From: a bacterium HR23
GTDB taxonomy: Bacteria; Chloroflexota; Dehalococcoidia; Lucifugimonadales; HRBIN23
NCBI GenBank assembly: GCA_002923335.1
Contig: BEHZ01000043.1
Span: forward strand, 1-12,790
Direction: 5' to 3'
Length of the DNA: 12,790 nt
How positions within the stretch are numbered: the stretch's first letter is position 1; each line of letters starts with the position of its first letter. The translations under genes were made by a program, and so were the position numbers. The notes beneath the pieces were generated by a model, which ran no database searches, had not been told where the DNA came from, and saw only the letters and a program-made list of their open reading frames with translations. Below are positions 5,996 to 12,480 of the stretch, piece after piece.

Positions 5996-7717
5996 ATGGC
6001 AAGCGCGTCGGCATCTGCAGGCTATCGGGTCTGCCCTGTTACAGGGCTGAAGGTTTTTCTCCCCACGGAACGGCTTATCCAGGCGGTGGCGGTCTCGGCG
6101 GTGGTAGCCCTGCTCATCGGGGGGATTGCGGCTCTCTTCGTGGTGCTGAACCGCTGGCTGGGGCCGGATGTGGTGGCCCCCTCCCGCTTCTACATGTGGA
6201 TAGCCCTCCACGGCTGGAACATGCTGGTCTTCTGGATTGTGCTCTTTGAGGTGGCGTTGTTGTATTTCGCGTCTTCGGTCTTGCTGAGCACCCGGTTGGT
6301 ATGGCCCCGCCTGGCGTGGGTGTCGCTGGGGCTGATGGTGGTGGGCGTGGCGCTGACCGATGTGGCGGTGGTGCGCACCCCCCAGAACTACCTCTCTTTT
6401 CAGCCTTATGTGCCTCTGCAGGGGACGCCCGATTTCTACCTCGGGCCTATCCTCTTTACGGTGGGTTCCCTCTCGGCGCTGGCGGTCTTCTTCGCCACCA
6501 TCTATACCGCCCAGAAGGAGAAGGTGGTGGGGCGCTCCCTGCCCCTGGTGGTCTATGGGGCGGCGGTGGCAGCCATCATCGCTGTGGCGACGCTGGTGGT
6601 GGGGGCCATGGCCTTCATCCCCGCTTTCCTCTGGTCCCTGGGGTTGGTGGGGAGCGTGGACGCCTTCTGGTGGAAACTGACTTACTGGGGATTTGGCCAT
6701 CCCGCCCAGCAGATTAACCTCGCTGCGATGATCACCGTCTGGTATTTCCTGGCTTACATAACGGTGGGTGGGGTAACGCCCAGCGAGAAGGTTTCCCGTC
6801 TGGCCTTTGTATGCTACCTGGTGGCCATCAACCTGGGCTCGGCTCACCACCTGCAGACGGAGGCCAGTGGGGCCTTGTCGGTGCCTTGGAAGTGGATCAA
6901 CACCGGGTATCTGGTGCACCTGGCGGTGTTGGGGAGCATGATCCACGCCTTCGCCGTCCCCGCTGCCATAGAAATCGGCCAGCGTTTGCGGGGGCACGGG
7001 CAGGGATGGTTCCGCTGGCTTATCAAGGCCCCCTGGGGGAACCCGGCTTTCTCTAGCCTGGTGCTCTCCATAGCCCTCTTCGGTTTTCTGGGAGGCACCA
7101 GCGGGGTGATTTACGGGACGGAACAGCCCAACCTACTGTGGCATAACACCCTGGCGGTCGTTGGGCATTTCAAAGGGACGGTGGTGCTGGGGACAACGCT
7201 GGCCTTTATGGGCGTTACCTGGTATGTGCTCCCGCTGATTTTCCGCCGACAGGTGGTCGGGAGGCCGTTGGCGGTGGTGCAACCCTGGCTGTTCGGCGTT
7301 GGCATGGCCCTGCTGGCGGTGGCCTTTATGAAACTGGGGGTGGCCGATGGCGTGCCCCGCAAGCAGGGGGACATCTTCCTCTTTGGCGGAAGCGCTTTTG
7401 CCTTCCCCTACCCGGCCCACGTATGGGCGTGGATGGCGGTGGCGGGCATCGGGGGTCTGCTGGGGGTGCTGGGTGGGGCCATCTTTGTGGGGCTGGTGGT
7501 GGGGACGGTGCTCATGGGCAAGCGCCTCTCGGAGGCGGAACTGAAGGGGGGTTACGGCTTGCCGGGTGCGGTGCCCGCCCCCGTGGGTGGGGCGGTGCAC
7601 AGCCTCCCCGTGCCCAAAGGCACGCTGGTGTTGACCATCATCTTCTGGCTCTTCTTCCTGGCCATGTATCTGCGGGCCTTCGCCCAACTCTCCTCTACCT
7701 GGCCCCTGGGACACTAG
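5996..7717 (+). CDS. cbaA: Heme-copper oxidoreductase subunit I, ba3-related, with non-canonical active site
   Basis: The 573-residue integral membrane protein has about 13 hydrophobic segments and aligns throughout with Thermus ba3 subunit I. Matching blocks include 'RLRGHGQGWFRWLIKAPWGNPAF' and 'LPLIFRRQVVGRP'. Retained metal ligands are H72 (low-spin heme, 'IALHGWNMLVFW'), H235 of the CuB site ('GHPAQQ'), H284 and H285 (CuB, 'SAHHLQ') and H391 (high-spin heme, 'VVGHFKG'). Three departures stand out. Q239 sits where the cross-linked tyrosine of oxygen reductases is found. K393 sits where the second low-spin heme histidine is normally found. The K-channel serine and threonines around 314-322 are absent. 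It is therefore a heme-copper superfamily member that is probably not an ordinary oxygen reductase; a nitric oxide reductase-like role is the leading inference. The ribosome binding site GGAGGGGTGAGG overlaps the subunit II stop. It ends convergently, 6 bases from recR. Confidence 0.93.
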   Translation: MASASASAGYRVCPVTGLKVFLPTERLIQAVAVSAVVALLIGGIAALFVVLNRWLGPDVVAPSRFYMWIALHGWNMLVFWIVLFEVALLYFASSVLLSTRLVWPRLAWVSLGLMVVGVALTDVAVVRTPQNYLSFQPYVPLQGTPDFYLGPILFTVGSLSALAVFFATIYTAQKEKVVGRSLPLVVYGAAVAAIIAVATLVVGAMAFIPAFLWSLGLVGSVDAFWWKLTYWGFGHPAQQINLAAMITVWYFLAYITVGGVTPSEKVSRLAFVCYLVAINLGSAHHLQTEASGALSVPWKWINTGYLVHLAVLGSMIHAFAVPAAIEIGQRLRGHGQGWFRWLIKAPWGNPAFSSLVLSIALFGFLGGTSGVIYGTEQPNLLWHNTLAVVGHFKGTVVLGTTLAFMGVTWYVLPLIFRRQVVGRPLAVVQPWLFGVGMALLAVAFMKLGVADGVPRKQGDIFLFGGSAFAFPYPAHVWAWMAVAGIGGLLGVLGGAIFVGLVVGTVLMGKRLSEAELKGGYGLPGAVPAPVGGAVHSLPVPKGTLVLTIIFWLFFLAMYLRAFAQLSSTWPLGH

Positions 7718-7727
7718 GCTGGCCTAG
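7714..7727. other. Palindrome spanning both convergent stop codons
   Basis: CTAGGC, TG and GCCTAG form a 6-bp inverted repeat whose arms contain the TAG stop of subunit I on the plus strand and the TAG stop of recR on the minus strand. It may serve as a minimal bidirectional transcript end, but it has no T tract and could be coincidental. Confidence 0.3.
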
Positions 7728-8329
7728 CCCATCACCTGGCGCCCCTCAAAGGCCCGCTGGAGGGTGAGGGCGTCGGCGTATTCTACCTCTGCCCCGATGG
7801 GGAGGCCCCGGGCCAGACGAGTGATGCGGATCCCCAGGGGCGCCAGGAGGCGGTGCAGATACATAGCGGTTGCCTCCCCTTCCAGGGTAGGGTTGGTGGC
7901 CAAGATGACCTCCTGCACTCGGCTATCCTTCAAGCGCTCCAGCAGTTCCCGTATCTTCAGGTCCTCCGGCCCGATGCCCTCCAGGGGGGAGAGGGCGCCA
8001 TGGAGGACGTGGTAGAGGCCCTTGTAGACGCCAGAGCGCTCCAGGGCCAGCACATCCAAGGGTTGCTCTACCACGCAGAGGATAGACGTGTCTCGTCGGG
8101 GGTCGGTGCAGAGGGCGCAGGGGTCCCGGTCGGCCAGGTTCTGGCAGAGGGAGCAGAGGCGCACCTGCTCCTTCACGGCGAGGATGGCCTCGGCCAGGGC
8201 ACGGGCCTCCGGGGTGGGCAAGCGGATGATGTGGTAGGCCAGGCGTTGAGCGGTCTTGGGGCCGACGCCTGGGAGTTTGTTGAGTTCCTGGATGAGGCGT
8301 GCGATGGGTTGCGGGGTGGCGGTTGTCAT
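7724..8329 (-). CDS. recR: Recombination mediator protein RecR
   Basis: RecR works with RecO (and RecF) to load RecA onto SSB-coated single-stranded DNA at gaps. The 201-residue length is normal. The N-terminal helix-hairpin-helix region holds 'LNKLPGVGPKTAQRLA' (about 16-31). The zinc finger has C59-x2-C62 ('CSLC') and C71-x2-C74 ('CALC'). The Toprim domain begins at 'SILCVVEQPLDVLALE' (about 82-97) and continues through 'YHVLHGALSPLEGIGPEDL' and 'EVILATNPTLEGEATA'. The start at 8329 lies 9 bases after the ybaB stop, with a modest AGGA upstream, so expression likely depends on translation of ybaB. The dnaX-ybaB-recR order is widely conserved in bacteria. Confidence 0.97.
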   Translation of the reverse strand: MTTATPQPIARLIQELNKLPGVGPKTAQRLAYHIIRLPTPEARALAEAILAVKEQVRLCSLCQNLADRDPCALCTDPRRDTSILCVVEQPLDVLALERSGVYKGLYHVLHGALSPLEGIGPEDLKIRELLERLKDSRVQEVILATNPTLEGEATAMYLHRLLAPLGIRITRLARGLPIGAEVEYADALTLQRAFEGRQVMG

Positions 8330-8338
8330 ACCACAGTC

Positions 8339-8641
8339 CTATAGTCCGGGTATTTTCAGCCCCCCTGTTACCTGGCTAATGCGCTGGGAGGCCATCTCCT
8401 CGGCCTTCTGCAGGCCCTCGTTCACCGCTGCCTGCACCATCTCCTCCAGCATGGTGGGGTCCTGGGGGTCTATGGCCGAGGGGTCTATGGTAACCTTCTG
8501 GAGGCGCAGTTTTCCCGTGACCACCACCTTCACCGCTCCACCCCCGGCCGATGCCTCTACCGTGGCGGTTTCCAGTTCCTGCTGGACCTTCAGCAGGCGG
8601 GCCTGCATCTGTTGTAACTGCTTGAGCATATTGCGGTTCAC
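8339..8641 (-). CDS. ybaB: YbaB/EbfC nucleoid-associated protein
   Basis: A 100-residue DNA-binding nucleoid-associated protein that usually forms dimers. 'MLKQLQQMQARLLKVQQELE' is the family's N-terminal coiled helix, followed by 'VEASAGGGAVKVVVTGKLRLQKVTIDPSA', the central beta sheet. A C-terminal helix carries 'LEEMVQAAVNEGLQKAEE'. The gene starts with GTG at 8641, which overlaps the dnaX stop as GTGA. The strong site AAAGGAGG lies 7 bases upstream of that GTG and decides for it over the internal ATG at 8629, which has no ribosome binding site. It sits between dnaX and recR as in many bacteria. Confidence 0.95.
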   Translation of the reverse strand: MNRNMLKQLQQMQARLLKVQQELETATVEASAGGGAVKVVVTGKLRLQKVTIDPSAIDPQDPTMLEEMVQAAVNEGLQKAEEMASQRISQVTGGLKIPGL

Positions 8642-10233
8642 GGCGTCTCCTCCTTTGCCTGGTCGGGGGATATGGGTTGTTCCCCCACAATGCGCCCGCC
8701 CAACTGCAGAGCGGTGCGCACCAGGTGGCCCTGGGGCTTGAGGGGCTGGGTGCTATCGGTTTCGCTCAACTCCAGTCGGATGCTGTAGGGGCGTCCAAAG
8801 ATACGGGCCACCGCCTCCTCCAGGGCGGACTTGCTGTTGGGGTGCTCCAGTTCATCCTGGAGCCGCTCCCAATGGGTGCGATGGCGGAAGTAAATGGTCA
8901 AGGTATCCCCCTCCAGGGTATAGCGTTCGTAGCCCCGCAGGAGCGGGCCGAGGGGGAAGCGCTTGTTCCGCACCCGTTCCAGTGCCCGGCATAGTTCCCG
9001 CCAGCGGGGGTCGGCACGCTCCGCGGAGGGGGACTGGGATGGTGGGGGAGGGGGAGGTGGGCGGGGCGTGGGGCGCATTGGGGCCGGGGGTTGGGCGGGG
9101 GGCGTTGAAGCGCGAGGAGTGGGGGACGCACTCCCGGCCGGCACGGCGGAGCCCTCGGCCAGGGCCTCCACCACCGCCAGTTCCAAAGGGAGGGAGGAGA
9201 AGGCATCCCCCCGGAAGGTAACGCTCCCCAGGGCCCGCACCGCCCCCAGCACTCCCTCCCACGGCCACGACGCCGAAAGGGCCTTCAAAGCGTCCAGAGC
9301 ATCGGGGGGCACCTCCTCGGCGGGTGCGCCCGCCTTCAGGTGCATCACAGCCTGCAACAGGCCCATCACCGCACGGTGGAAGGCCCGGGGGTCCCCTTCG
9401 CTGGCCGAAACGCCTTGGGCGATAGCAGAGAGGGCCCCGGCTACATCCCCCTTGCTCATGGCCTGGAGGAGGGAGAGGGCATAGGGGTTCTCCCGCATGC
9501 CCAGGAGGTCCCGCACCTGTTGGGATCCCACCTCCGGGCCGTATGTGGTTACCGCTTGTTCCAGCAGGTTGCAAGCGTCCCGCAAACTGCCACGGGAGGC
9601 GACAGCGATGAGGTGCAACGCCTCCTCGCCTAACTGCCAGCCCTCCTGACGGGCGATGAAGGCCAGGCGCTGGGCTATGGCGAGGGGAGAAAGGCGATGG
9701 AAGTCATACCGTTGACAGCGGGAGACCACGGTGGGGGGCAGGCGGTAGGCTTCGGTGGTGCAGAGGATAAAGAGGACATGAGGGGGTGGTTCCTCCAGGG
9801 TCTTCAGGAGGGCGTTGAAGGCCTCGTTGGTGAGCATATGGGCCTCGTCCAGGATGTAGACCCGGTAACGGCCGGTGCCCGGCCCCATGGTGAGCACCGC
9901 CTCCCGGATGGCCCGCACATCATCAATACCCCGGTGGCTGGCAGCGTCCAGTTCCACCAGCAGGAAGGGGTCGCCCTGGTCAATGGCCCGACAAGGAGGG
10001 CAGGCATTACACGGTTCTCCCTCCTGGGGGGCGAGGCAGTTCACCGCCTTGGCGAGAATACGGGCGATGGTGGTCTTACCGGTGCCTCGGGGGCCGGCGA
10101 ACAGGTAGGCGTGGACGATCTTCCCCTGAACCACCGCCTGGCGCAGGGCCTGCACGGTCCACTCCTGTCCGGCCACCTCGCCGAAACGCTGGGGGCGATA
10201 TTTACGGTAGAGGACAAGGCTCTGGGTAGACAT
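8638..10233 (-). CDS. dnaX: DNA polymerase III subunit gamma/tau
   Basis: DnaX is the motor subunit of the clamp loader, which opens the beta sliding clamp with ATP during chromosome replication. In the 531-residue protein, 'YRKYRPQRFGEVAGQE' is the N-terminal signature and GPRGTGKT (47-54) is Walker A. C66, C75, C78 and C81 form the zinc module, and 'VYILDEAHML' (about 125-134) is Walker B. The 'SRCQRYDF' at 171-178 holds the arginine finger. AAA+ and collar domains extend to about 360. A proline-rich linker (about 364-405, with seven consecutive prolines at 392-398) leads to a tau-like C-terminal domain (about 408-490). I see no A-rich slippery sequence, so a separate gamma form by frameshifting is not indicated. 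The start lies 2 bases after the ybeY stop, with GGGAAGGG as ribosome binding site. Confidence 0.96.
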   Translation of the reverse strand: MSTQSLVLYRKYRPQRFGEVAGQEWTVQALRQAVVQGKIVHAYLFAGPRGTGKTTIARILAKAVNCLAPQEGEPCNACPPCRAIDQGDPFLLVELDAASHRGIDDVRAIREAVLTMGPGTGRYRVYILDEAHMLTNEAFNALLKTLEEPPPHVLFILCTTEAYRLPPTVVSRCQRYDFHRLSPLAIAQRLAFIARQEGWQLGEEALHLIAVASRGSLRDACNLLEQAVTTYGPEVGSQQVRDLLGMRENPYALSLLQAMSKGDVAGALSAIAQGVSASEGDPRAFHRAVMGLLQAVMHLKAGAPAEEVPPDALDALKALSASWPWEGVLGAVRALGSVTFRGDAFSSLPLELAVVEALAEGSAVPAGSASPTPRASTPPAQPPAPMRPTPRPPPPPPPSQSPSAERADPRWRELCRALERVRNKRFPLGPLLRGYERYTLEGDTLTIYFRHRTHWERLQDELEHPNSKSALEEAVARIFGRPYSIRLELSETDSTQPLKPQGHLVRTALQLGGRIVGEQPISPDQAKEETP

Positions 10234-10235
10234 GC

Positions 10236-10745
10236 CTAACCCTTCCCGTGGAAGCCCAGCAGAGCCAGCGCCTGGTGCTCCAGCCTCCGCATGTGGGCCT
10301 CCTGGGCTGGTTCCTGGTGGTCATATCCTATGAGGTGCAGAACCCCGTGCACCACCAGGTGGGCTATCTCATCCTTCACGGGCCGGCCGCCCTGCCGTGC
10401 TTGGCGCACCGCCTGGGGGTAGGAGACGATGACTTCGCCGATGAGGCGGACGCCGGGAGGCAGGGGCCAGGGGGAAGGGTCTTGGGGTGGGGGCTCCCCT
10501 TCCCCTTCGTAGGGCCCGGCGTGGATAAAGGAGAAAGAGAGGACATCGGTAACCTCGTCTAGGCCACGGTAGGTGCAGTTGAGCCGGCGAAGGGTTTCAT
10601 CGTCGGCGATAAGCAGGTCCACGGCCACCGCCTCTCCCCGGGGGTCTTGAGCCAGGGCGGTGGACACCACCTGTGTCAGCCACCTTTTGGAGATGCGCCG
10701 CCGAAACAAGGGATGCAGGGAGACAGACACAACGCTTGCCTGCAT
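10236..10745 (-). CDS. ybeY: Endoribonuclease YbeY (rRNA maturation factor)
   Basis: YbeY is a zinc-dependent single-strand endoribonuclease needed for 16S rRNA 3' end maturation and ribosome quality control. The signature 'HGVLHLIGYDH' provides the three metal histidines (H133, H137 and H143 counted from this start), preceded by 'IGEVIVSYPQA', also typical. 'NCTYRGLDEVTDVLSF' is the conserved RGLDxxTDVLSF block. I chose the ATG at 10745 (169 residues) because GGAGG sits just upstream and the protein then begins where family members begin. The frame can be extended to a GTG at 10769, but that start lacks a ribosome binding site. The spacer after 'FIHAGPYEGEGEPPPQD' is a low-complexity proline-rich insertion. 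The dnaX start follows after 2 bases. Confidence 0.93.
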   Translation of the reverse strand: MQASVVSVSLHPLFRRRISKRWLTQVVSTALAQDPRGEAVAVDLLIADDETLRRLNCTYRGLDEVTDVLSFSFIHAGPYEGEGEPPPQDPSPWPLPPGVRLIGEVIVSYPQAVRQARQGGRPVKDEIAHLVVHGVLHLIGYDHQEPAQEAHMRRLEHQALALLGFHGKG

Positions 10746-10759
10746 AGACCTCCGAGGCC

Positions 10760-10788
10760 AGGGTAGCACAGGGGCGAGAGGGCTTCAA
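10760..10788 (-). promoter_or_regulatory. Candidate promoter before ybeY
   Basis: On the minus strand TTGAAG (10788-10783), a 17-base spacer and TACCCT (10765-10760) lie in the 62-base gap between fhs and ybeY. A start near 10753 would leave a leader of only about 8 bases, which still contains GGAGG. It would exclude the GTG at 10769 as a start codon. Both hexamers are imperfect. Confidence 0.28.
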
Positions 10789-10807
10789 GGATGGTATGGG
10801 GTGGGGT

Positions 10808-12433
10808 TCAGCGGATACCAATCACCCTCCCTGCTTCGTCCAAGTCCATGTCCAGGGCATTGGGGTGTGCGGGGAGACCTGGCAGAACCTGCACCTCCCC
10901 GGTCAGGAAGTAGGCCCATCCGGCTCCCGCCCACACGGACACCTGCCGGATAGGGAAGGTATACCCGTGGGGACGCCCGTGGAGGGCGGGGTTGTGGGAG
11001 AGGGAGAGGTGCGTTTTGGCGACGCACGCCAGGAGCCGTCCCATGCCCGCTTTCTCCAGTCGGCGGAGGGTATCCAGTGCCTGGTCATCCCACCGCACCT
11101 CCCCGGCTCCGTAGACCCGGCGGGCAAGGGTTTCCACCTTCTCCGGAAGGGGGGCCTCCGCCGGATAGAGAAAGCGGGGTTGGGAGGGCTGGCGGGCGAT
11201 ATCCTGCACCGCTTGCGCCAGTTCCTGGGCACCCGCACCGCCGTCTCTAAAGGCGGTGTGGAGCACAGCCGGCACTCCCAGGCGCCGAGTCTCTTGGAAG
11301 AAGAAACGGGTCTCAGCGGGGCTATCGGTGGGGAAGGAGTTCAGGGCAACCACTACGGGGAGACCGAAGGCCTGAATGATGTCTAGATGGGCTTCCAGGT
11401 TGGCCATCCCTTGCTGAAGGGCGTGGAGGTCTTCCTGCTCCACCTGGCTCAACGCCACACCCCCGTGCCGTTTCAGGGCACGCAGGGAGGCGACAAGGAC
11501 GGCGGCGGACGGAACCACACCCCCCTGGCGGACTTTGAGGTGCATGAACTTCTCCAGTCCCAGGTCGCTGCCGAATCCGGCTTCGGTAACCACCCAGTCG
11601 GCGCACAGCACCCCTAGGCGGTCGGCCAGCACCGAACTGCACCCGTGGCTGACATTACCGAAGGGACCGGTGTGGACGAGGGCAGGAGTGCCCTCTGCCG
11701 TTTGCACGAGGTTAGGCCAGAGGGCCCGTCTTAGAAGGACAAGGAGCGCCCCTACGCCACCGATGTCCCGTGCAGTAACAGGGGTGCCGTCAGCCCGCCA
11801 CGCTACAACCATGCGCTCCAGGCGGGCGCGCAGGTCAGCATAGCCCTGGGCCAGGGAGAGAACAGCCATAATCTCCGAGGCGGCGTCCAGCACAAACCCG
11901 CTTTCCCTGGGGACGCCGTGGGCGGTTCCTCCTAGGCCCACGACGATGTGACGCAGGGCACGGTCCTGGACATCGGTAACCCTCTCCCACACCACCCGGC
12001 GGGGGTCCAGGTCGGGTAGGGATTTGTGGTAGAGAGCGTTTTCCACCAGGGCGGACAAGAGGTTATGGGCAGAGGCGACGGCGTGGGCGTCGCCCGTGAA
12101 GTGGAGGTTGATCTCTTCTTCCGGCACCAGGCGGGCCATCCCACCGCCCGTGCCCCCGCCCTTGCGTCCCAAAAGGGGGCCGAGGGAGGGTTGGCGCAGG
12201 GTGACCACTGCCGGCTCGCCCAGACGGGAGAGGGCGTCGGCCAGGCCAATGGCGGTAACGGTTTTCCCTTCCCCCAGGGGGGTAGGTGTGATGCCGGTAA
12301 CCACCACGAGCCGTCCTCGGGGCGGGCTTGAGGGAAAAGCCGAGAGGGGCACCTTGTAGGCCCAGCACCCATACTGCTCCAGGTCAGAGGGGTCTAGGTT
12401 CAGACGGCGGACGGCCTCTTCCAGAGGCGGCAT
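10808..12433 (-). CDS. fhs: Formate-tetrahydrofolate ligase
   Basis: Fhs makes 10-formyl-THF from formate, THF and ATP in the cytosol, feeding purine and formyl-Met synthesis or the Wood-Ljungdahl methyl branch. The P-loop 'TPLGEGKT' is at 51-58. 'RQPSLGPLLGRKGGGTGGG' (about 80-98) matches the family REPSLGP block with glutamine for glutamate. 'INLHFTGDAHAVASAHNLL' follows, and later 'GPFGNVSHGCSS' and 'VVTEAGFGSDLGLEKFM' are both diagnostic. I chose the ATG at 12433 (541 residues, near the family norm of about 555) because AAAGGAGG lies 6 bases upstream. An in-frame ATG at 12478 and an extension to 12634 lack such a site, and the latter would overlap the flavin reductase gene. The C-terminus 'GRVIGIR' is slightly shorter than the common GxIxGLF ending. 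No folD or other one-carbon gene is adjacent in the window. Confidence 0.95.
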   Translation of the reverse strand: MPPLEEAVRRLNLDPSDLEQYGCWAYKVPLSAFPSSPPRGRLVVVTGITPTPLGEGKTVTAIGLADALSRLGEPAVVTLRQPSLGPLLGRKGGGTGGGMARLVPEEEINLHFTGDAHAVASAHNLLSALVENALYHKSLPDLDPRRVVWERVTDVQDRALRHIVVGLGGTAHGVPRESGFVLDAASEIMAVLSLAQGYADLRARLERMVVAWRADGTPVTARDIGGVGALLVLLRRALWPNLVQTAEGTPALVHTGPFGNVSHGCSSVLADRLGVLCADWVVTEAGFGSDLGLEKFMHLKVRQGGVVPSAAVLVASLRALKRHGGVALSQVEQEDLHALQQGMANLEAHLDIIQAFGLPVVVALNSFPTDSPAETRFFFQETRRLGVPAVLHTAFRDGGAGAQELAQAVQDIARQPSQPRFLYPAEAPLPEKVETLARRVYGAGEVRWDDQALDTLRRLEKAGMGRLLACVAKTHLSLSHNPALHGRPHGYTFPIRQVSVWAGAGWAYFLTGEVQVLPGLPAHPNALDMDLDEAGRVIGIR

Positions 12434-12480
12434 AGGCTGCCTCCTTTGCCCTTCCTGCCCTACAGAGGTGGTAACCATAT

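Noticed and set aside
5048..6997. 649-codon open frame on the minus strand opposite the heme-copper operon
   Set aside because: The product is a low-complexity His/Arg/Gln-rich shadow of the GC-rich plus-strand genes, which carry full metal-ligand motifs.
5996..7717. Calling subunit I an ordinary ba3 cytochrome c oxidase
   Set aside because: Overall similarity supports the family, but the missing tyrosine, the HFK motif and the lost K-channel residues make a standard oxygen reductase function doubtful.
8638..10233. Programmed frameshift for a gamma form of DnaX
   Set aside because: No run of A or T or A AAA AAG-like heptamer followed by a stem was found in the linker region, only C/G-rich sequence.
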